Shown piece by piece: positions 1-8,979 of a stretch of 50,591 nucleotides of DNA. A program made the position numbers and the translations under genes. The notes under the pieces are model-generated. The model had not been told where the DNA came from. It saw only the letters and a program-made list of their open reading frames with translations, and made no database searches. Numbering within the stretch: position 1 is the stretch's first letter; each line of letters starts with the position of its first letter. The DNA comes from DASPKT01 sp035626475 (GTDB lineage Bacteria > Pseudomonadota > Alphaproteobacteria > Azospirillales > Azospirillaceae). The stretch is from assembly GCA_035626475.1 (NCBI GenBank), contig DASPNP010000039.1:1-50591 (forward strand), read 5' to 3'.

Positions 1-203
1 ATCCTTCTCCCCTTGCGGGAGAAGGATGGGGCCCCAAGCCTGCTTGGGGAGGATGAGGGGTCGGCGGGCGGCAGCCCGACGGTCTCGACCGCTGTCCCGG
101 GATCCAAGCGTGGAGAACGTCAGCCTGCGGCTGCCGCCCCCTCACCCTTCCCACGCCTCCGGCGCGGGCCCCTTCCCTCTCCCGCAGGGGGCGAGGGAAA
201 AAG
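1..203. repeat. Inverted-repeat element, family D, copy 1 (may be cut by the window edge)
   Basis: This stretch is a chain of hairpins. A perfect 11-bp stem (ATCCTTCTCCC / GGGAGAAGGAT) lies at 1-27, a CCCCAAGCCTGCTTGGGG palindrome near 33-50, and a TTCCCTC / GAGGGAA pair at 173-199. The same arrangement occurs in inverted orientation at 30556-30795. It ends 3 nt before the stop codon of the minus-strand AsmA-family gene, so it could act as that gene's 3' hairpin. No protein-coding signal is credible here. Confidence 0.8.
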
Positions 204-206
204 GCA

Positions 207-2147
207 TCACTGCCCCGTCGGCGGCTTCGCCCCGCCCAGGCCCTGCAGCAGGCCCTTCAGCGCCGCGCCAGGGTCGCCGGCGGCGCCTTCCTTCAAGCCC
301 TTCACCGCGTCCTTGACGCCCTGCACCTGCTCCTTCACCGCACTGGGGTCGGTAATGACCTGCTGGGCCACCGCGGACATGTCGGGCGTGTAGCTGAGCT
401 TCTCCCAGGGGCCGCGGATCAGGATGGGGACCGACAGGCCCTTCTGGTCGGTGCGGGCGGTCCCCTGCCCCTCGATGGAGGCGACCAGCTTCGGTACGAT
501 GCGGAAATCCGCCTGGCGCTGGCCGACATCGACCGCGCCGCCGCCATTCACCCGCAGCAGCGGCGCCAGCAGCCGGAAATCCTCGTTGCGGGCGACGCCT
601 TGGGATATCCGGAAAGCGCCGCCCATCTCGGCGAAGTCGGTCTGCGGCGGCTGGTCGGTGGCGCCGCCGCCGGTCAGCGTGCGCAGCAGCTCGGCGACGT
701 TGATGCCCTTGACCGCGCCATTGCGGAAGATCAGGTCGCCGGAGCCCGCCAGCGCCTTCATCATGGCGTCCTGGCTGGCGCCGGTGGCCTTCACGTCGAC
801 CGTGCCCTCCATGGTGCCGGACAGGCGCTTGAAGCCGGCCAGGCGGGTCAGCAGCGGCTCCGCCTGCACCCCCTTGACCTGGGCCCGCAGCTCCACCGCC
901 GGACCGCCGGCGTTCAGAACGAGGTCGCCACCCAGCGTGCCGCCGAAGATCTGCGTCGGGGCCAGACGTGCCGCCAGCCTTCCGTCCTTCAGATCGATGC
1001 TGAGATTGGTGGCGCCGACCTCGATCCCCTTGGCGCGCACCCCGGCGACGGCGACGTCCACATCGACATCCGCCGCGCGCAGGCCCGACAGGTCGATCGG
1101 CTCCTTGCTCCACCCGGCCGGGGTGGCCGTGGGCGGCTCCTCGGCGGCGGGCGGCAGGAAGCGGTCCAGGTCGAGCTGGCTCACCTGCAGCTTGCCCGCC
1201 AGCGCCGGTCGGGCGCCCGCCAACGACAGGGTGAGGTCGCCCGCCGCCGCGATCTCGTCGGCGTTCAGGTTCATGGCGGCGATGGAGAGCTTGGCCGGCG
1301 AGCCCGAGACGCGGCCGGCGAGCTTCAGCGTCTCCACCGGTAGCCCCTCGGGCCGGGTACCGCCCAGCCATTCCATCAGGCCCGCCAGCGACTTCACGTC
1401 GGCCGTCAGATCGCCGGCCAGCGCCGTCTCCCCGCCGACCGGCTTGGACAGCTTGCCCTTCAGGCCGAACTCCAGCCCCTGCGCCTTGGCCGCCAGGGAC
1501 AGCGGTGCCTCGCCGCCCTCCAGCAGCACACGGGCCCGGCCGACCTCCAGGTCGATCTCCGCCGGGCGACCGTCCAGCCGCAGCGCGGCGTCGAGCGACA
1601 GCGGGTCGTCAAGCCCGTCCATGTGCAGCGTGGCGTTCAGCCCGTCCACGGTCCGCTTGGTGCCCGCGGCGGCGTCGGCATAGGTCAGCTGGCCGTCGCG
1701 GATGAAAACGTCCCCCAAATCGATCTGCTGCAGCGGCATGGCGCCGCCCTCCGAGGACGGCGTGCCCGTCTGGATGTCCCAGTTGGCGCGGCCCTTGGCA
1801 TCCTTCTCCAGCGCGATCCGGGGCTGGACCAGCACGAAGCGGTCGACCCGCGCCTCGCCCGACAGCAGCGGCATGAGCTTCAGCTGTAGGTCCAGCCGGC
1901 CCAGCGTCAGCAGGTCGGCGCCGCCCGGCAGGCCGGCGAAGCGCACGTCGCGCACCGTCACCGCCAGGTCTGGCAAAACAGAGAAATCGACCGGGCCGCG
2001 GATGTCCAGCGTGCGGCCGGTACGGGCCTTCACCTCCTGCTCCAGCCGGGCGACGACGGCCTCCTTCGGCACCAGGAGGGGGATGGCGACGATCGCGGCG
2101 GCCACCAGGGCCACCACCACCAGCACGCCGATCAGGACCTTGCGCAT
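207..2147 (-). CDS. AsmA family protein
   Basis: The product has 646 residues. The N-terminus MRKVLIGVLVVVALVAAAIV is a single membrane anchor followed by a periplasmic domain, as in AsmA/YhdP-type proteins that affect outer-membrane assembly or lipid transport. The opening (LVPKEAVVARLEQEVKARTG, then R-x-L-D-I-x-G and VxDVRFA) is typical of the AsmA N-terminal region. The C-terminal part has repeated beta-rich motifs (FGGTLGGDLVLNAGG, DLIFRNGAVKGINVAELL, GGAVDVGQRQADFR) matching the AsmA_2 domain. The start at 2147 follows a good GGAGG site 7 nt upstream, and an in-frame upstream extension lacks family character. The gene diverges from moaA. The exact substrate is unknown. Confidence 0.88.
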   Translation of the reverse strand: MRKVLIGVLVVVALVAAAIVAIPLLVPKEAVVARLEQEVKARTGRTLDIRGPVDFSVLPDLAVTVRDVRFAGLPGGADLLTLGRLDLQLKLMPLLSGEARVDRFVLVQPRIALEKDAKGRANWDIQTGTPSSEGGAMPLQQIDLGDVFIRDGQLTYADAAAGTKRTVDGLNATLHMDGLDDPLSLDAALRLDGRPAEIDLEVGRARVLLEGGEAPLSLAAKAQGLEFGLKGKLSKPVGGETALAGDLTADVKSLAGLMEWLGGTRPEGLPVETLKLAGRVSGSPAKLSIAAMNLNADEIAAAGDLTLSLAGARPALAGKLQVSQLDLDRFLPPAAEEPPTATPAGWSKEPIDLSGLRAADVDVDVAVAGVRAKGIEVGATNLSIDLKDGRLAARLAPTQIFGGTLGGDLVLNAGGPAVELRAQVKGVQAEPLLTRLAGFKRLSGTMEGTVDVKATGASQDAMMKALAGSGDLIFRNGAVKGINVAELLRTLTGGGATDQPPQTDFAEMGGAFRISQGVARNEDFRLLAPLLRVNGGGAVDVGQRQADFRIVPKLVASIEGQGTARTDQKGLSVPILIRGPWEKLSYTPDMSAVAQQVITDPSAVKEQVQGVKDAVKGLKEGAAGDPGAALKGLLQGLGGAKPPTGQ

Positions 2148-2247
2148 GCTATCCTCCAAAGGCTCCACGGCCACCGCCATTTTCGGACCTGTGTACAGGA
2201 GCCTCGGCGCCTTATATGAGAGGGTCGAGTAATCCTGGACGCGGGGC

Positions 2248-3300
2248 ATGATGGCCGGAGCGGATGGCATGATCGTGGCGGATGGAACGCCCCTCGTCGA
2301 CCCGTACGGACGGGCGATAACCTATCTGCGCGTGTCGGTAACCGACCGGTGCGACTTCCGCTGCGTGTACTGCATGTCCGAGGACATGACCTTCCTGCCC
2401 AAGGCGGACATCCTCAGCCTCGAGGAGCTGGACCGGCTCTGCACCGCCTTCATCCGCTCCGGCGTGCGCAAGCTGCGCCTCACCGGCGGCGAGCCGCTGG
2501 TGCGGCGCGACATCATGCATCTGATCAAGGGGCTGGGCCGCCACGTGGCGAGCGGCGCCCTGGAGGAGCTGACGGTCACCACCAACGGCAGCCAGCTCGC
2601 CAAGCACGCCGAGGGCCTGCGCGAGGCCGGGGTGCGGCGCATCAATGTCAGCCTGGACACGCTGGACGCCGCCAAGTTCCAGGCCATCACCCGCTGGGGC
2701 AGCCTGCCCAAGGTGATGGACGGGCTGGCCGCCGCCAAGGCCGCCGGGCTTGAGGTCAAGATCAACGCCGTGGCGCTGCGCGGGGTGAACGATGCCGAGC
2801 TGTCGGACATGGTCGCCTGGGCGGGCGATGAGGGCTTCGACCTGACCTTCATCGAGGTCATGCCCATGGGCGACATCGACGGGGTCGGCGGCGCCGCCGC
2901 CCGGGCCGACCAGTACCTGCCCCTGTCGGAGCTGCGCGCCAACCTCGCCCAGCGCTGGACCCTGACCGAGCTGGACTACCGCACCGGCGGCCCGGCCCGC
3001 TATGTGCGGGTGGAGGAGACGGGCAAGCGCATCGGCTTCATCACCCCGCTGACCCATAATTTCTGCGAGAGCTGCAACCGTGTGCGGGTCACCTGCACCG
3101 GCCGGCTCTTCATGTGCCTGGGCCAGGACGACCAGGCGGACCTGCGGGCGCCGATGCGCGCCGCGCCCGGCGACGACGGCCCGCTGATGGACGCCATCGC
3201 CGAGGCCATCGGCCGCAAGCCCAAGGGCCACGACTTCATCATCGACCGCCGCCGCAAGGGCCCTTCGGTCAGCCGCCACATGAGCGTGACCGGCGGCTGA
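2248..3300 (+). CDS. moaA: GTP 3',8-cyclase MoaA (molybdenum cofactor biosynthesis)
   Basis: This radical SAM enzyme converts GTP to 3',8-cyclo-GTP with MoaC partnering in the next step. From a start at 2248 the product has 350 residues. The N-terminal 4Fe-4S motif C-X3-C-X2-C is at C35, C39 and C42 (DRCDFRCVYC), followed by LRLTGGEPLVRRD. The second cluster, C-X2-C-X13-C, is present near the C-terminus (FCESCNRVRVTCTGRLFMC). The protein ends in the double glycine (SVTGG) needed for activity. An in-frame ATG at 2269 with GGAG upstream is an alternative start. No other moa gene lies nearby, so this is a solitary moaA divergent from the AsmA gene. Confidence 0.97.
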   Translation: MMAGADGMIVADGTPLVDPYGRAITYLRVSVTDRCDFRCVYCMSEDMTFLPKADILSLEELDRLCTAFIRSGVRKLRLTGGEPLVRRDIMHLIKGLGRHVASGALEELTVTTNGSQLAKHAEGLREAGVRRINVSLDTLDAAKFQAITRWGSLPKVMDGLAAAKAAGLEVKINAVALRGVNDAELSDMVAWAGDEGFDLTFIEVMPMGDIDGVGGAAARADQYLPLSELRANLAQRWTLTELDYRTGGPARYVRVEETGKRIGFITPLTHNFCESCNRVRVTCTGRLFMCLGQDDQADLRAPMRAAPGDDGPLMDAIAEAIGRKPKGHDFIIDRRRKGPSVSRHMSVTGG

Positions 3301-3333
3301 GCCCTCCTTCAAAAGCGGAGCGGCTGGGGCGTG

Positions 3334-3497
3334 GTGCGTCCTTCGACAAGCTCAGGATGAGGAATCGGGTGCGCCAGGCACTCCCGTTTCCCACCGCCAC
3401 GGGCTTGTCCGTGAGCGCTCTCCATCATCGGCCGGGAGCAGCACCCACCCCCTCATGCCGAACCGGTCGAAGCACGCAAAGCCTCAACACTGCCCAC
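3334..3497. repeat. Family A element, copy 1 (orientation CCTTCGACAAG first)
   Basis: Two partly complementary arms, CCTTCGACAAGCTCAGGATG (from 3340) and CCTCATGCCGAACCGGTCGA (from 3451), enclose about 90 bp and are followed by a conserved CAACACTGCC flank. This is the most diverged of six copies in the window. It occupies most of the 316-bp gap between moaA and the DoxX gene. The rest of the gap (3498-3616) is relatively AT-rich and probably holds the promoter of the DoxX gene, but I could not assign -35/-10 boxes with confidence. Confidence 0.8.
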
Positions 3498-3616
3498 GTT
3501 TGCAGCATTGAAAATCAGTGGCTTAGCATAAAGCCGGCCGATTGGACCGCGCGGTCCGCAAGTCCCCACGCCTATGCTCGCCCGGCGGGAGCAATGCCGG
3601 CTGGCGAGAGGTCGTG

Positions 3617-4063
3617 ATGGAGCCCAACCGTTTCCTTCCCTACACCGCGTTCGTGATGCGTGTCGCCATGGGCGCGATGCTGCTGGGGCACGGCTTCTAC
3701 TACAAGATCATGCTGGCCGGCCCGGACAAGGTGGTGCCCTATTTCGAGAGCATCGGCTATCCCGGCTTCTTCGCGTACCTGGTGATCTTCGGCGAGGTGG
3801 CGGGCGGCGTGGCGCTGATCCTGGGCGTCTTCACCCGCCTCGTCTGCCTGCTGCTGCTGCCGATCATGCTGGGCGCCACCTGGCAGCATATCGACAATGG
3901 CTGGCTCTTCACCGCCAAGGGCGGCGGGTGGGAGTTCCCCTCCTTCTGGATCACGGCGCTGCTGGTGCAGGCCAGCATCGGCGACGGCGCCTTCGGCCTC
4001 AGCCGCCGCGCCGCCGCCTTGCTGCCTGCGCCATCGCTGGCGGCCAGCCCGCTGCTGCGCTGA
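3617..4063 (+). CDS. DoxX family membrane protein
   Basis: The product has 148 residues. It shows the DoxX layout: a first helix with an arginine and the phrase LRVAMGAMLLGHGFYY-like, then FFAYLVIFGEVAGGVALILGVFTRL for helices 2-3, and a fourth hydrophobic segment (FWITALLVQASIGDGAF). Family members are four-helix inner-membrane proteins that often associate with oxidoreductases, and no specific substrate can be read here. The start at 3617 has GAGAGG just upstream. An in-frame extension to 3542 adds a polar tail unlike the family. The gene is followed 71 bp later by an epimerase-like gene on the same strand. Confidence 0.85.
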   Translation: MEPNRFLPYTAFVMRVAMGAMLLGHGFYYKIMLAGPDKVVPYFESIGYPGFFAYLVIFGEVAGGVALILGVFTRLVCLLLLPIMLGATWQHIDNGWLFTAKGGGWEFPSFWITALLVQASIGDGAFGLSRRAAALLPAPSLAASPLLR

Positions 4064-4134
4064 CCATCGGCGGACTGGGCGCGGCGCGTCCGGGTCGGCT
4101 AGGCTGCGCCCGTCGCACCAGGAGGCACACCGCC

Positions 4135-4890
4135 ATGACCCGCATCCTCATCACAGGCCTGAACGGCACGCTGGCGCCCAAGGTGGCGGAGGCCGCCCGG
4201 CGGCGGGGCCATGAGGTCGCCGGCTGGGACCGGGCCGCCGTGTCCCCCGACGATGCGGATGCCGGCCGGCGCTCCCTGGAGGGCGGGCGCTTCGGCGCCG
4301 TGCTGCACCTGGCCATGGGGTCGGAGGACTGGGCCGGGCGGCTGGCGGGCTTCGCGGCCGGGGCGGGCATCCCCTTCGTCCAGACCGGCACCGCCATGGT
4401 GTTCGACCATGAGCCGGACGGCCCCCACCGCCCCGGCGACGCCCGCACCGCCAAGGACGAGTACGGCCGCTACAAGATCCGCTGCGAGGATGCGATCCTG
4501 GTCGCCAATCCCGGCGCCATGATCGCCCGCATCGGCTGGCAGATCGATCCCGACGCGCGCGGCAACAACATGCTGGCGCATCTGGACGGCTGGCAGCGCG
4601 ACCAGGGCCGGGTCGAGGCGAGCCGGCTGTGGACGCCCGCGACGTCGTTCATGGCCGACACGGCCGAGGCGCTGCTGGACCTGATGGAGGCGCCCGCCCC
4701 CGGCATCCACCATCTCGACAGCAACGCCGTCGAGGCGCACCGCTTCGACGCGGTCGCCCGGGCGCTGGCCCGCACCTTCCGGCGCGACTGGCGAGTGGAG
4801 GTGACCGACTCCTACCGGCACGACCAGCGGCTGGCGGGCGGCGAGGCGCGCATGCCGCCGCTGTCGGCGCGGCTGGAGGGGCTCGCCTGA
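4135..4890 (+). CDS. NAD(P)-dependent epimerase/reductase-like protein (extended SDR)
   Basis: The product has 251 residues. It begins with a Rossmann nucleotide-binding motif (ILITGLNGTLAPKV) and has the SDR active-site Y-x3-K (YGRYK) around residue 110. These match the RmlD/NAD-dependent epimerase group. The middle region (FVQTGTAMVFD) corresponds to the catalytic Ser/Thr strand. The start has a strong AGGAGG site. The protein is shorter than classical RmlD (about 290-300), so the sugar substrate is uncertain and dTDP-rhamnose synthesis should not be assumed. No other nucleotide-sugar gene is adjacent. Confidence 0.78.
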   Translation: MTRILITGLNGTLAPKVAEAARRRGHEVAGWDRAAVSPDDADAGRRSLEGGRFGAVLHLAMGSEDWAGRLAGFAAGAGIPFVQTGTAMVFDHEPDGPHRPGDARTAKDEYGRYKIRCEDAILVANPGAMIARIGWQIDPDARGNNMLAHLDGWQRDQGRVEASRLWTPATSFMADTAEALLDLMEAPAPGIHHLDSNAVEAHRFDAVARALARTFRRDWRVEVTDSYRHDQRLAGGEARMPPLSARLEGLA

Positions 4891-4957
4891 CGCGTGCAAC
4901 CGCGCAGCGCATCGGCTACCCTCGCCATCCCCGCGGGTGCGTGAGAGCCGTTCGAGC

Positions 4958-5725
4958 ATGAGCGACAGCCAAGCCCTGGCCTTTGTGGCCGCCGAGACGC
5001 CGGAGGCGCAGAGGGCGCTGCATCGGCTGGCGCACCGCTACGGCAATGTCCGCCCGCACGAGGCCGGCACCATCGTGGCGCTGGGCGGCGACGGCTTCCT
5101 GCTGGAGACGGTGCACCGCTTCCTGTCGCTGGGCCTGCCGGTCTACGGCATGAACCGCGGCTCCGTCGGCTTCCTGCTGAACGACTTCCACGAGGACGGC
5201 CTGTCCGAGCGCATCGCCCGGGCGCAGCGGGTGACCCTGGACCCGCTGCGGATGATCGCCACGACGGCGCGCGGCGTCTCCGACGCGCTGGCCTTCAACG
5301 AGGTGTCGCTGCTGCGCGAGACGCGGCAGGCGGCGAAGCTGCGCATCGTCGTGGACGGGAAGGTGCGCATGGACGAGCTGACCTGCGACGGGGCGCTGGT
5401 CTCCACCCCGGCCGGCTCCACCGCCTACAACCTCTCGGCCCATGGGCCCATCCTGCCGCTGGGCGCCGGCATCCTGGCGCTGACGCCGATCAGCGCCTTC
5501 CGCCCCCGGCGCTGGCGCGGCGCGCTGCTGCCGCACGGTGCGCGAATCGTCTTCGAGGTGCTGGAGATGGACAAGCGCCCGGTCTCCGCCGTCGCCGACT
5601 TCACGGAGGTGCGCGACGTGCTGAAGGTGGAGATCTTCGAGGATGCGAGCGTCTCCTCCACCCTGCTGTTCGACCCGGAGCTGAACCTGGAGGAGCGCAT
5701 CCTCAAGGAGCAGTTCGCTCCGTGA
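4958..5725 (+). CDS. nadK: NAD kinase
   Basis: The enzyme phosphorylates NAD to NADP and supplies the cellular NADP pool. The 255-residue length matches the short alphaproteobacterial form. Diagnostic motifs are the GGDG loop (VALGGDGFLLET), YGMNRGSVGFLLND, and GSTAYNLSAHGPILPLG, which contributes to NAD binding. The start MSDSQALAFVAAETPEAQ is typical of the family. A GTG at 4937 would add seven residues (MRESRSS) with no clear ribosome site, so 4958 is preferred. It lies 67 bp after the epimerase-like gene and ends convergently with the next gene. Confidence 0.95.
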   Translation: MSDSQALAFVAAETPEAQRALHRLAHRYGNVRPHEAGTIVALGGDGFLLETVHRFLSLGLPVYGMNRGSVGFLLNDFHEDGLSERIARAQRVTLDPLRMIATTARGVSDALAFNEVSLLRETRQAAKLRIVVDGKVRMDELTCDGALVSTPAGSTAYNLSAHGPILPLGAGILALTPISAFRPRRWRGALLPHGARIVFEVLEMDKRPVSAVADFTEVRDVLKVEIFEDASVSSTLLFDPELNLEERILKEQFAP

Positions 5726-5759
5726 GGTCGGGTTAGGGATCGGGAGGGGCTGGAACGTC

Positions 5760-5897
5760 GTGCGTCCTTCGACAAGCTCAGGATGAGGGGCGGAGTACGC
5801 GAGGCACCCCCGGCTCAATCCGCCCGGCCTTCGCGGGGAGCAGCAAAATCCCCCTCATGCTGAGCTTGTCGAAGCACGCACAGCCCCAACACTGCCC
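5760..5897. repeat. Family A element, copy 2
   Basis: The arms at 5760-5788 and 5853-5882 are inverted copies (CCTTCGACAAGCTCAGGATG against CATGCTGAGCTTGTCGAAG), followed by the CAACACTGCC flank. The element fills the gap between two convergent genes and ends directly at the stop codon of the downstream minus-strand gene, so it could serve as a shared 3' hairpin. Confidence 0.85.
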
Positions 5898-5899
5898 CC

Positions 5900-6763
5900 C
5901 TACTCCGCCGCCCGCCGCAGCACCCGGTCGGCGGCATAGGCGGCGATGGCGCCCATCAGCCGCTCCAGATCCTGCAGCAGCACCTCGAAGCCCGGATGCG
6001 GCTGCAGCGTCTCCTCATGCATGTAGAGCGACCGGTCGATCTCCAGCTGCAGGCTGTGGCGGCCGCGCGCCGGGTCGGAATAGCGCCGCACCAGCTCCAC
6101 GCCCTTGTAGGGCTCGTTCAGCCGCACCTTGTAGCCCAGGTCGGACAGCACCTCGGCCACGTAGCGGGTGAAGCCCGGCTCGCAGGTGGTGCCGTCGCGG
6201 TCGCCCAGCACGAAGTCCACGGCGGGCCGGCCGTCGCCGCCGGGCCCGAGCGTCGGCATGGAGTGGCAGTTGACATGCCAGACCTGGCCGAAGCGGGCGT
6301 GCATGCGGTCCAGGGCCAGGGCCAGCTCGGCATGGTAGGGCAGCCAGCAGCGCTCGATCCGCGCCTGCACCTGCGCGGCGGTCAGGCGACGCGGGTAGAG
6401 CGGCACGCCCGGCCGGCAGTGCGTGCGCACCAGCCCCATGCCCAGGGCGCTCTTCTCGGTGGGGCGCAGCGGCATCGGGAAATCGCCGTCGACATGGGCG
6501 GCGTCGATATCGTCGGGCGCGCGGTTGACGTCGATGTAGCTGCGCGGGAACAGCGCCTGCAGGAAGGTGATGCCGTGCGCCGGCGCCCGCGCGAACAGCG
6601 TCTCCACATGCGTGTCCTCGGCCAGGCGCAGCACGCCGATGGGACAGGTGAAGGCGAAGTCGGCCGGGTAGATCGTGCCGCTGTGGGGGCTGTCGAAGAC
6701 GACCGGCACCGGGGCCACGAGGGGGTCCTGCCGCACCAGCACGTCGTCGATCACAAAGCTCAT
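5900..6763 (-). CDS. N-formylglutamate amidohydrolase family protein
   Basis: The product has 287 residues of the FGase family. Seen motifs: VVFDSPHSGTIYP near the N-terminus (metal-ligand region), AEDTHVETLF, PRSYIDVNRAPDDID, and VWHVNCHSMPTLG in the middle. In the Hut pathway such enzymes hydrolyse N-formylglutamate to glutamate and formate, but no hut gene is in the window and many family members have other N-acyl substrates. The ATG at 6763 is preferred over the in-frame GTG at 6766, with GGGGTGGG upstream. The gene diverges from another deacylase-type gene, which suggests linked roles in acyl-amino-acid hydrolysis. Confidence 0.87.
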   Translation of the reverse strand: MSFVIDDVLVRQDPLVAPVPVVFDSPHSGTIYPADFAFTCPIGVLRLAEDTHVETLFARAPAHGITFLQALFPRSYIDVNRAPDDIDAAHVDGDFPMPLRPTEKSALGMGLVRTHCRPGVPLYPRRLTAAQVQARIERCWLPYHAELALALDRMHARFGQVWHVNCHSMPTLGPGGDGRPAVDFVLGDRDGTTCEPGFTRYVAEVLSDLGYKVRLNEPYKGVELVRRYSDPARGRHSLQLEIDRSLYMHEETLQPHPGFEVLLQDLERLMGAIAAYAADRVLRRAAE

Positions 6764-6952
6764 CACCCACCCCGGCCGTTACGCCCTGACGGTGCCACGG
6801 AACGGGCCCGCGTTGCATCTGCAAAGGCCCGGACTGCCACTCCTGCGCGGCGCATCCGCTGCCTCGGGCGCGCCTATCGACAAAAGCCAACCATCCCCGG
6901 CATCCTTTGTCGCGGGCGGAAGCGGAGACAAGAAGTGGCCGACAGGGGCGCC

Positions 6953-7912
6953 ATGGGCGGCATCGAGGCGGCGGTGGAGCTTTTGCCCCCGGACCTGGGG
7001 CCGCACGCCCCGGGCAACACGGGCATCCCCTACGTCTGGAGCTTCGAGGGCCCGGCGCCGGGCCCGCACGTGCTGCTGAACGCGTTGATGCACGGCAACG
7101 AGCTGTGCGGGGCCATCGCGCTGGACCGGCTGCTGCGGGCGGAGCTGCGCCCCCGGCGCGGCCGGCTCAGCCTGACCTTCGCCAATGTCGAGGCCTTCGC
7201 CGCCTTCGACCCGGCGCATCCGGTGCTGTCGCGCTACCGGGACGAGGACATGAACCGGGTCTGGGCGCCCGGGCAGCTGGACGGCCCGCGCCGCAGCGCG
7301 GAGCTGGACCGCGCCCGCGCGCTGCGGCCGCTGTTCGAGACGGCGGACCTGCTGCTGGACATCCACTCCATGCAGCATGCCACGCCGCCGCTGACGCTGT
7401 GCGGGCGATCGGCGCGCGGCCGGGCGCTGGCGCTGCGGCTGGGCCATCCCTCCTGGGTGGTGGCGGACCAGGGGCACGCGGCCGGCCTGCGGCTGATCGA
7501 CCATCCGCGCTTCGCCGGCCCGGGCGCCGCCACCGCCATCCTGGTGGAGTGCGGCCAGCATTGGGAGCGCGCCTCGGCCGAGGTGGCGCTGGCGACGGCG
7601 CTGCGCTTCCTGCTGCTGGCCGGCAGCATCGACGCGGGCGACGCCGAGGCGCTGCTGCCCGGCGGCCCGCCGCCCCCGCCCATGCCGCCGCGCCTGGTGG
7701 AGGTCACGGAGGCGGTGACGGTCCGCCATGATTGCTTCGCCTTCGCCGCCGACTACCGCGGCATGGAGATCATCCCCCGGGCCGGCACGCCCATCGCGCG
7801 GGACGGCGACGAGCCCGTCCTCACCCCCTACGACGACTGCCTGCTGATCATGCCGTCGCGCCGGCTGGCCCGGGGACACACGGCGGTGCGGCTGGGGCGG
7901 ATCGTCGCGTGA
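6953..7912 (+). CDS. Succinylglutamate desuccinylase/aspartoacylase family protein
   Basis: The product has 319 residues of the AstE/AspA branch of zinc carboxypeptidases. The zinc ligands are visible as H and E in LMHGNELCGAIAL, with the downstream histidine in LLLDIHSMQ. RYRDEDMNRVW is the conserved Asn-Arg substrate-binding motif. The C-terminal part after about residue 230 forms the beta-rich lid domain (DYRGMEIIPRAGTPIARDGDE). The ATG at 6953 follows a modest AGGGG. The substrate is not determined; the arginine-succinyltransferase pathway genes are absent here. The stop codon overlaps the GTG start of the next gene, which implies translational coupling. Confidence 0.88.
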   Translation: MGGIEAAVELLPPDLGPHAPGNTGIPYVWSFEGPAPGPHVLLNALMHGNELCGAIALDRLLRAELRPRRGRLSLTFANVEAFAAFDPAHPVLSRYRDEDMNRVWAPGQLDGPRRSAELDRARALRPLFETADLLLDIHSMQHATPPLTLCGRSARGRALALRLGHPSWVVADQGHAAGLRLIDHPRFAGPGAATAILVECGQHWERASAEVALATALRFLLLAGSIDAGDAEALLPGGPPPPPMPPRLVEVTEAVTVRHDCFAFAADYRGMEIIPRAGTPIARDGDEPVLTPYDDCLLIMPSRRLARGHTAVRLGRIVA

Positions 7913-8979
7913 CAACAGCCGAGGCCCGCCCCTTCGCCGCGGCTTTGCTGCTGGGCGGGCTGGGCGGCTACCTGTTCTTCCGGCTGCACCTGCCGCTGGC
8001 CTTCCTGATCGGCGCCATGGTGGCGACGACGGCGGCCAGCATGGCGGGCCTGCGCACCGCCGTGCCGGCCCGGTTGCGCGACCTGATGGTGGCGATCCTG
8101 GGCGTGCTGCTGGGCAGCGGCTTCTCTCCCGCCATGATCGAGCGGCTGGACGAGTGGGCTTTGAGCCTGGCCGGGCTGCTCGTCTATGTCGCGGCGGCGG
8201 GGGCGGCCGGCATGCTTTACTTGCGCCGCGTCGCCGGCCAGGACCCGGTCACCGCCTATTTCGCCGCCATGCCAGGCGGGTTCAGCGAGATGGTGCTGAT
8301 GGGCGGCGCGCTCGGCGGGGACGAGCGGGTGATCTCCCTCAGCCACTCGCTGCGGATCATGCTGGTGGTCATGACCGTGCCCTTCTGGTTCCAGCTGACG
8401 GCGGGCACCGAGGGCCCCGCGCGCGACTGGAGCCTGCAGGGGCTGGGCCCGGGGCTGGCGGAGTTGCCCTGGACGGATGCGGCGCTGCTGGCGGCCTGCG
8501 GCCTCGCCGCCTTCCCGGCGAAGCGCCTGGGTATTCCGGCAGGCATCCTGGTCGGGCCGATGCTGGCCAGCGCCGCGCTGCACCTTGCGGACGTTACGGC
8601 GGGCAAGCCGCCGGGCCTGCTGGTGGCGGCGGCGCAGATCGTCATCGGCGCCTCCATCGGCGGGCGCTTCGCCGGCGTGGCGATCGGCACTGTGTTGCGC
8701 GCGGCGCGGGTGGCGCTGGGGCTGACGGCGCTGCTGCTGGCGCTGACGGTCGCCCTGGCCTGGGCGCTGCACGCCGTCACCGGCCTCCCCCTGCCCGCGC
8801 TGATCCTGGCCTACGCGCCAGGCGGCCTCGCCGAGATGAGCCTGGTGGCGCTGGCGCTCCACATTGATCCGGCCTTCGTGGCGACGCACCACATCGTCAG
8901 GATCATGCTGGTGATCCTGCTGGCCCCTGCGGCGTTCCGGCTGCTGCGGCGGCGCTGGCCGGGAAGGCCCGTCAGGTGA
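7909..8979 (+). CDS. AbrB family inner-membrane protein (putative transporter)
   Basis: The product has 356 residues with about ten hydrophobic segments. It is built of two related halves. PGGFSEMVLMG followed by LSHSLRIMLVVM in the first half mirrors PGGLAEMSLVA followed by THHIVRIMLVIL in the second half, which is the signature of the AbrB duplication family (named after the E. coli regulator of aidB; not the DNA-binding AbrB). The transport substrate is unknown. The GTG start at 7909 lies inside the previous gene's stop (GTGA). The 3' end overlaps the 3' end of the convergent gene by 8 bp. Confidence 0.88.
   Translation: MTTAEARPFAAALLLGGLGGYLFFRLHLPLAFLIGAMVATTAASMAGLRTAVPARLRDLMVAILGVLLGSGFSPAMIERLDEWALSLAGLLVYVAAAGAAGMLYLRRVAGQDPVTAYFAAMPGGFSEMVLMGGALGGDERVISLSHSLRIMLVVMTVPFWFQLTAGTEGPARDWSLQGLGPGLAELPWTDAALLAACGLAAFPAKRLGIPAGILVGPMLASAALHLADVTAGKPPGLLVAAAQIVIGASIGGRFAGVAIGTVLRAARVALGLTALLLALTVALAWALHAVTGLPLPALILAYAPGGLAEMSLVALALHIDPAFVATHHIVRIMLVILLAPAAFRLLRRRWPGRPVR

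Noticed and set aside
5996..6952. In-frame extension of about 320 codons upstream of the aspartoacylase-type gene
   Set aside because: It runs antisense through the N-formylglutamate amidohydrolase gene. The family N-terminus fits the ATG at 6953.
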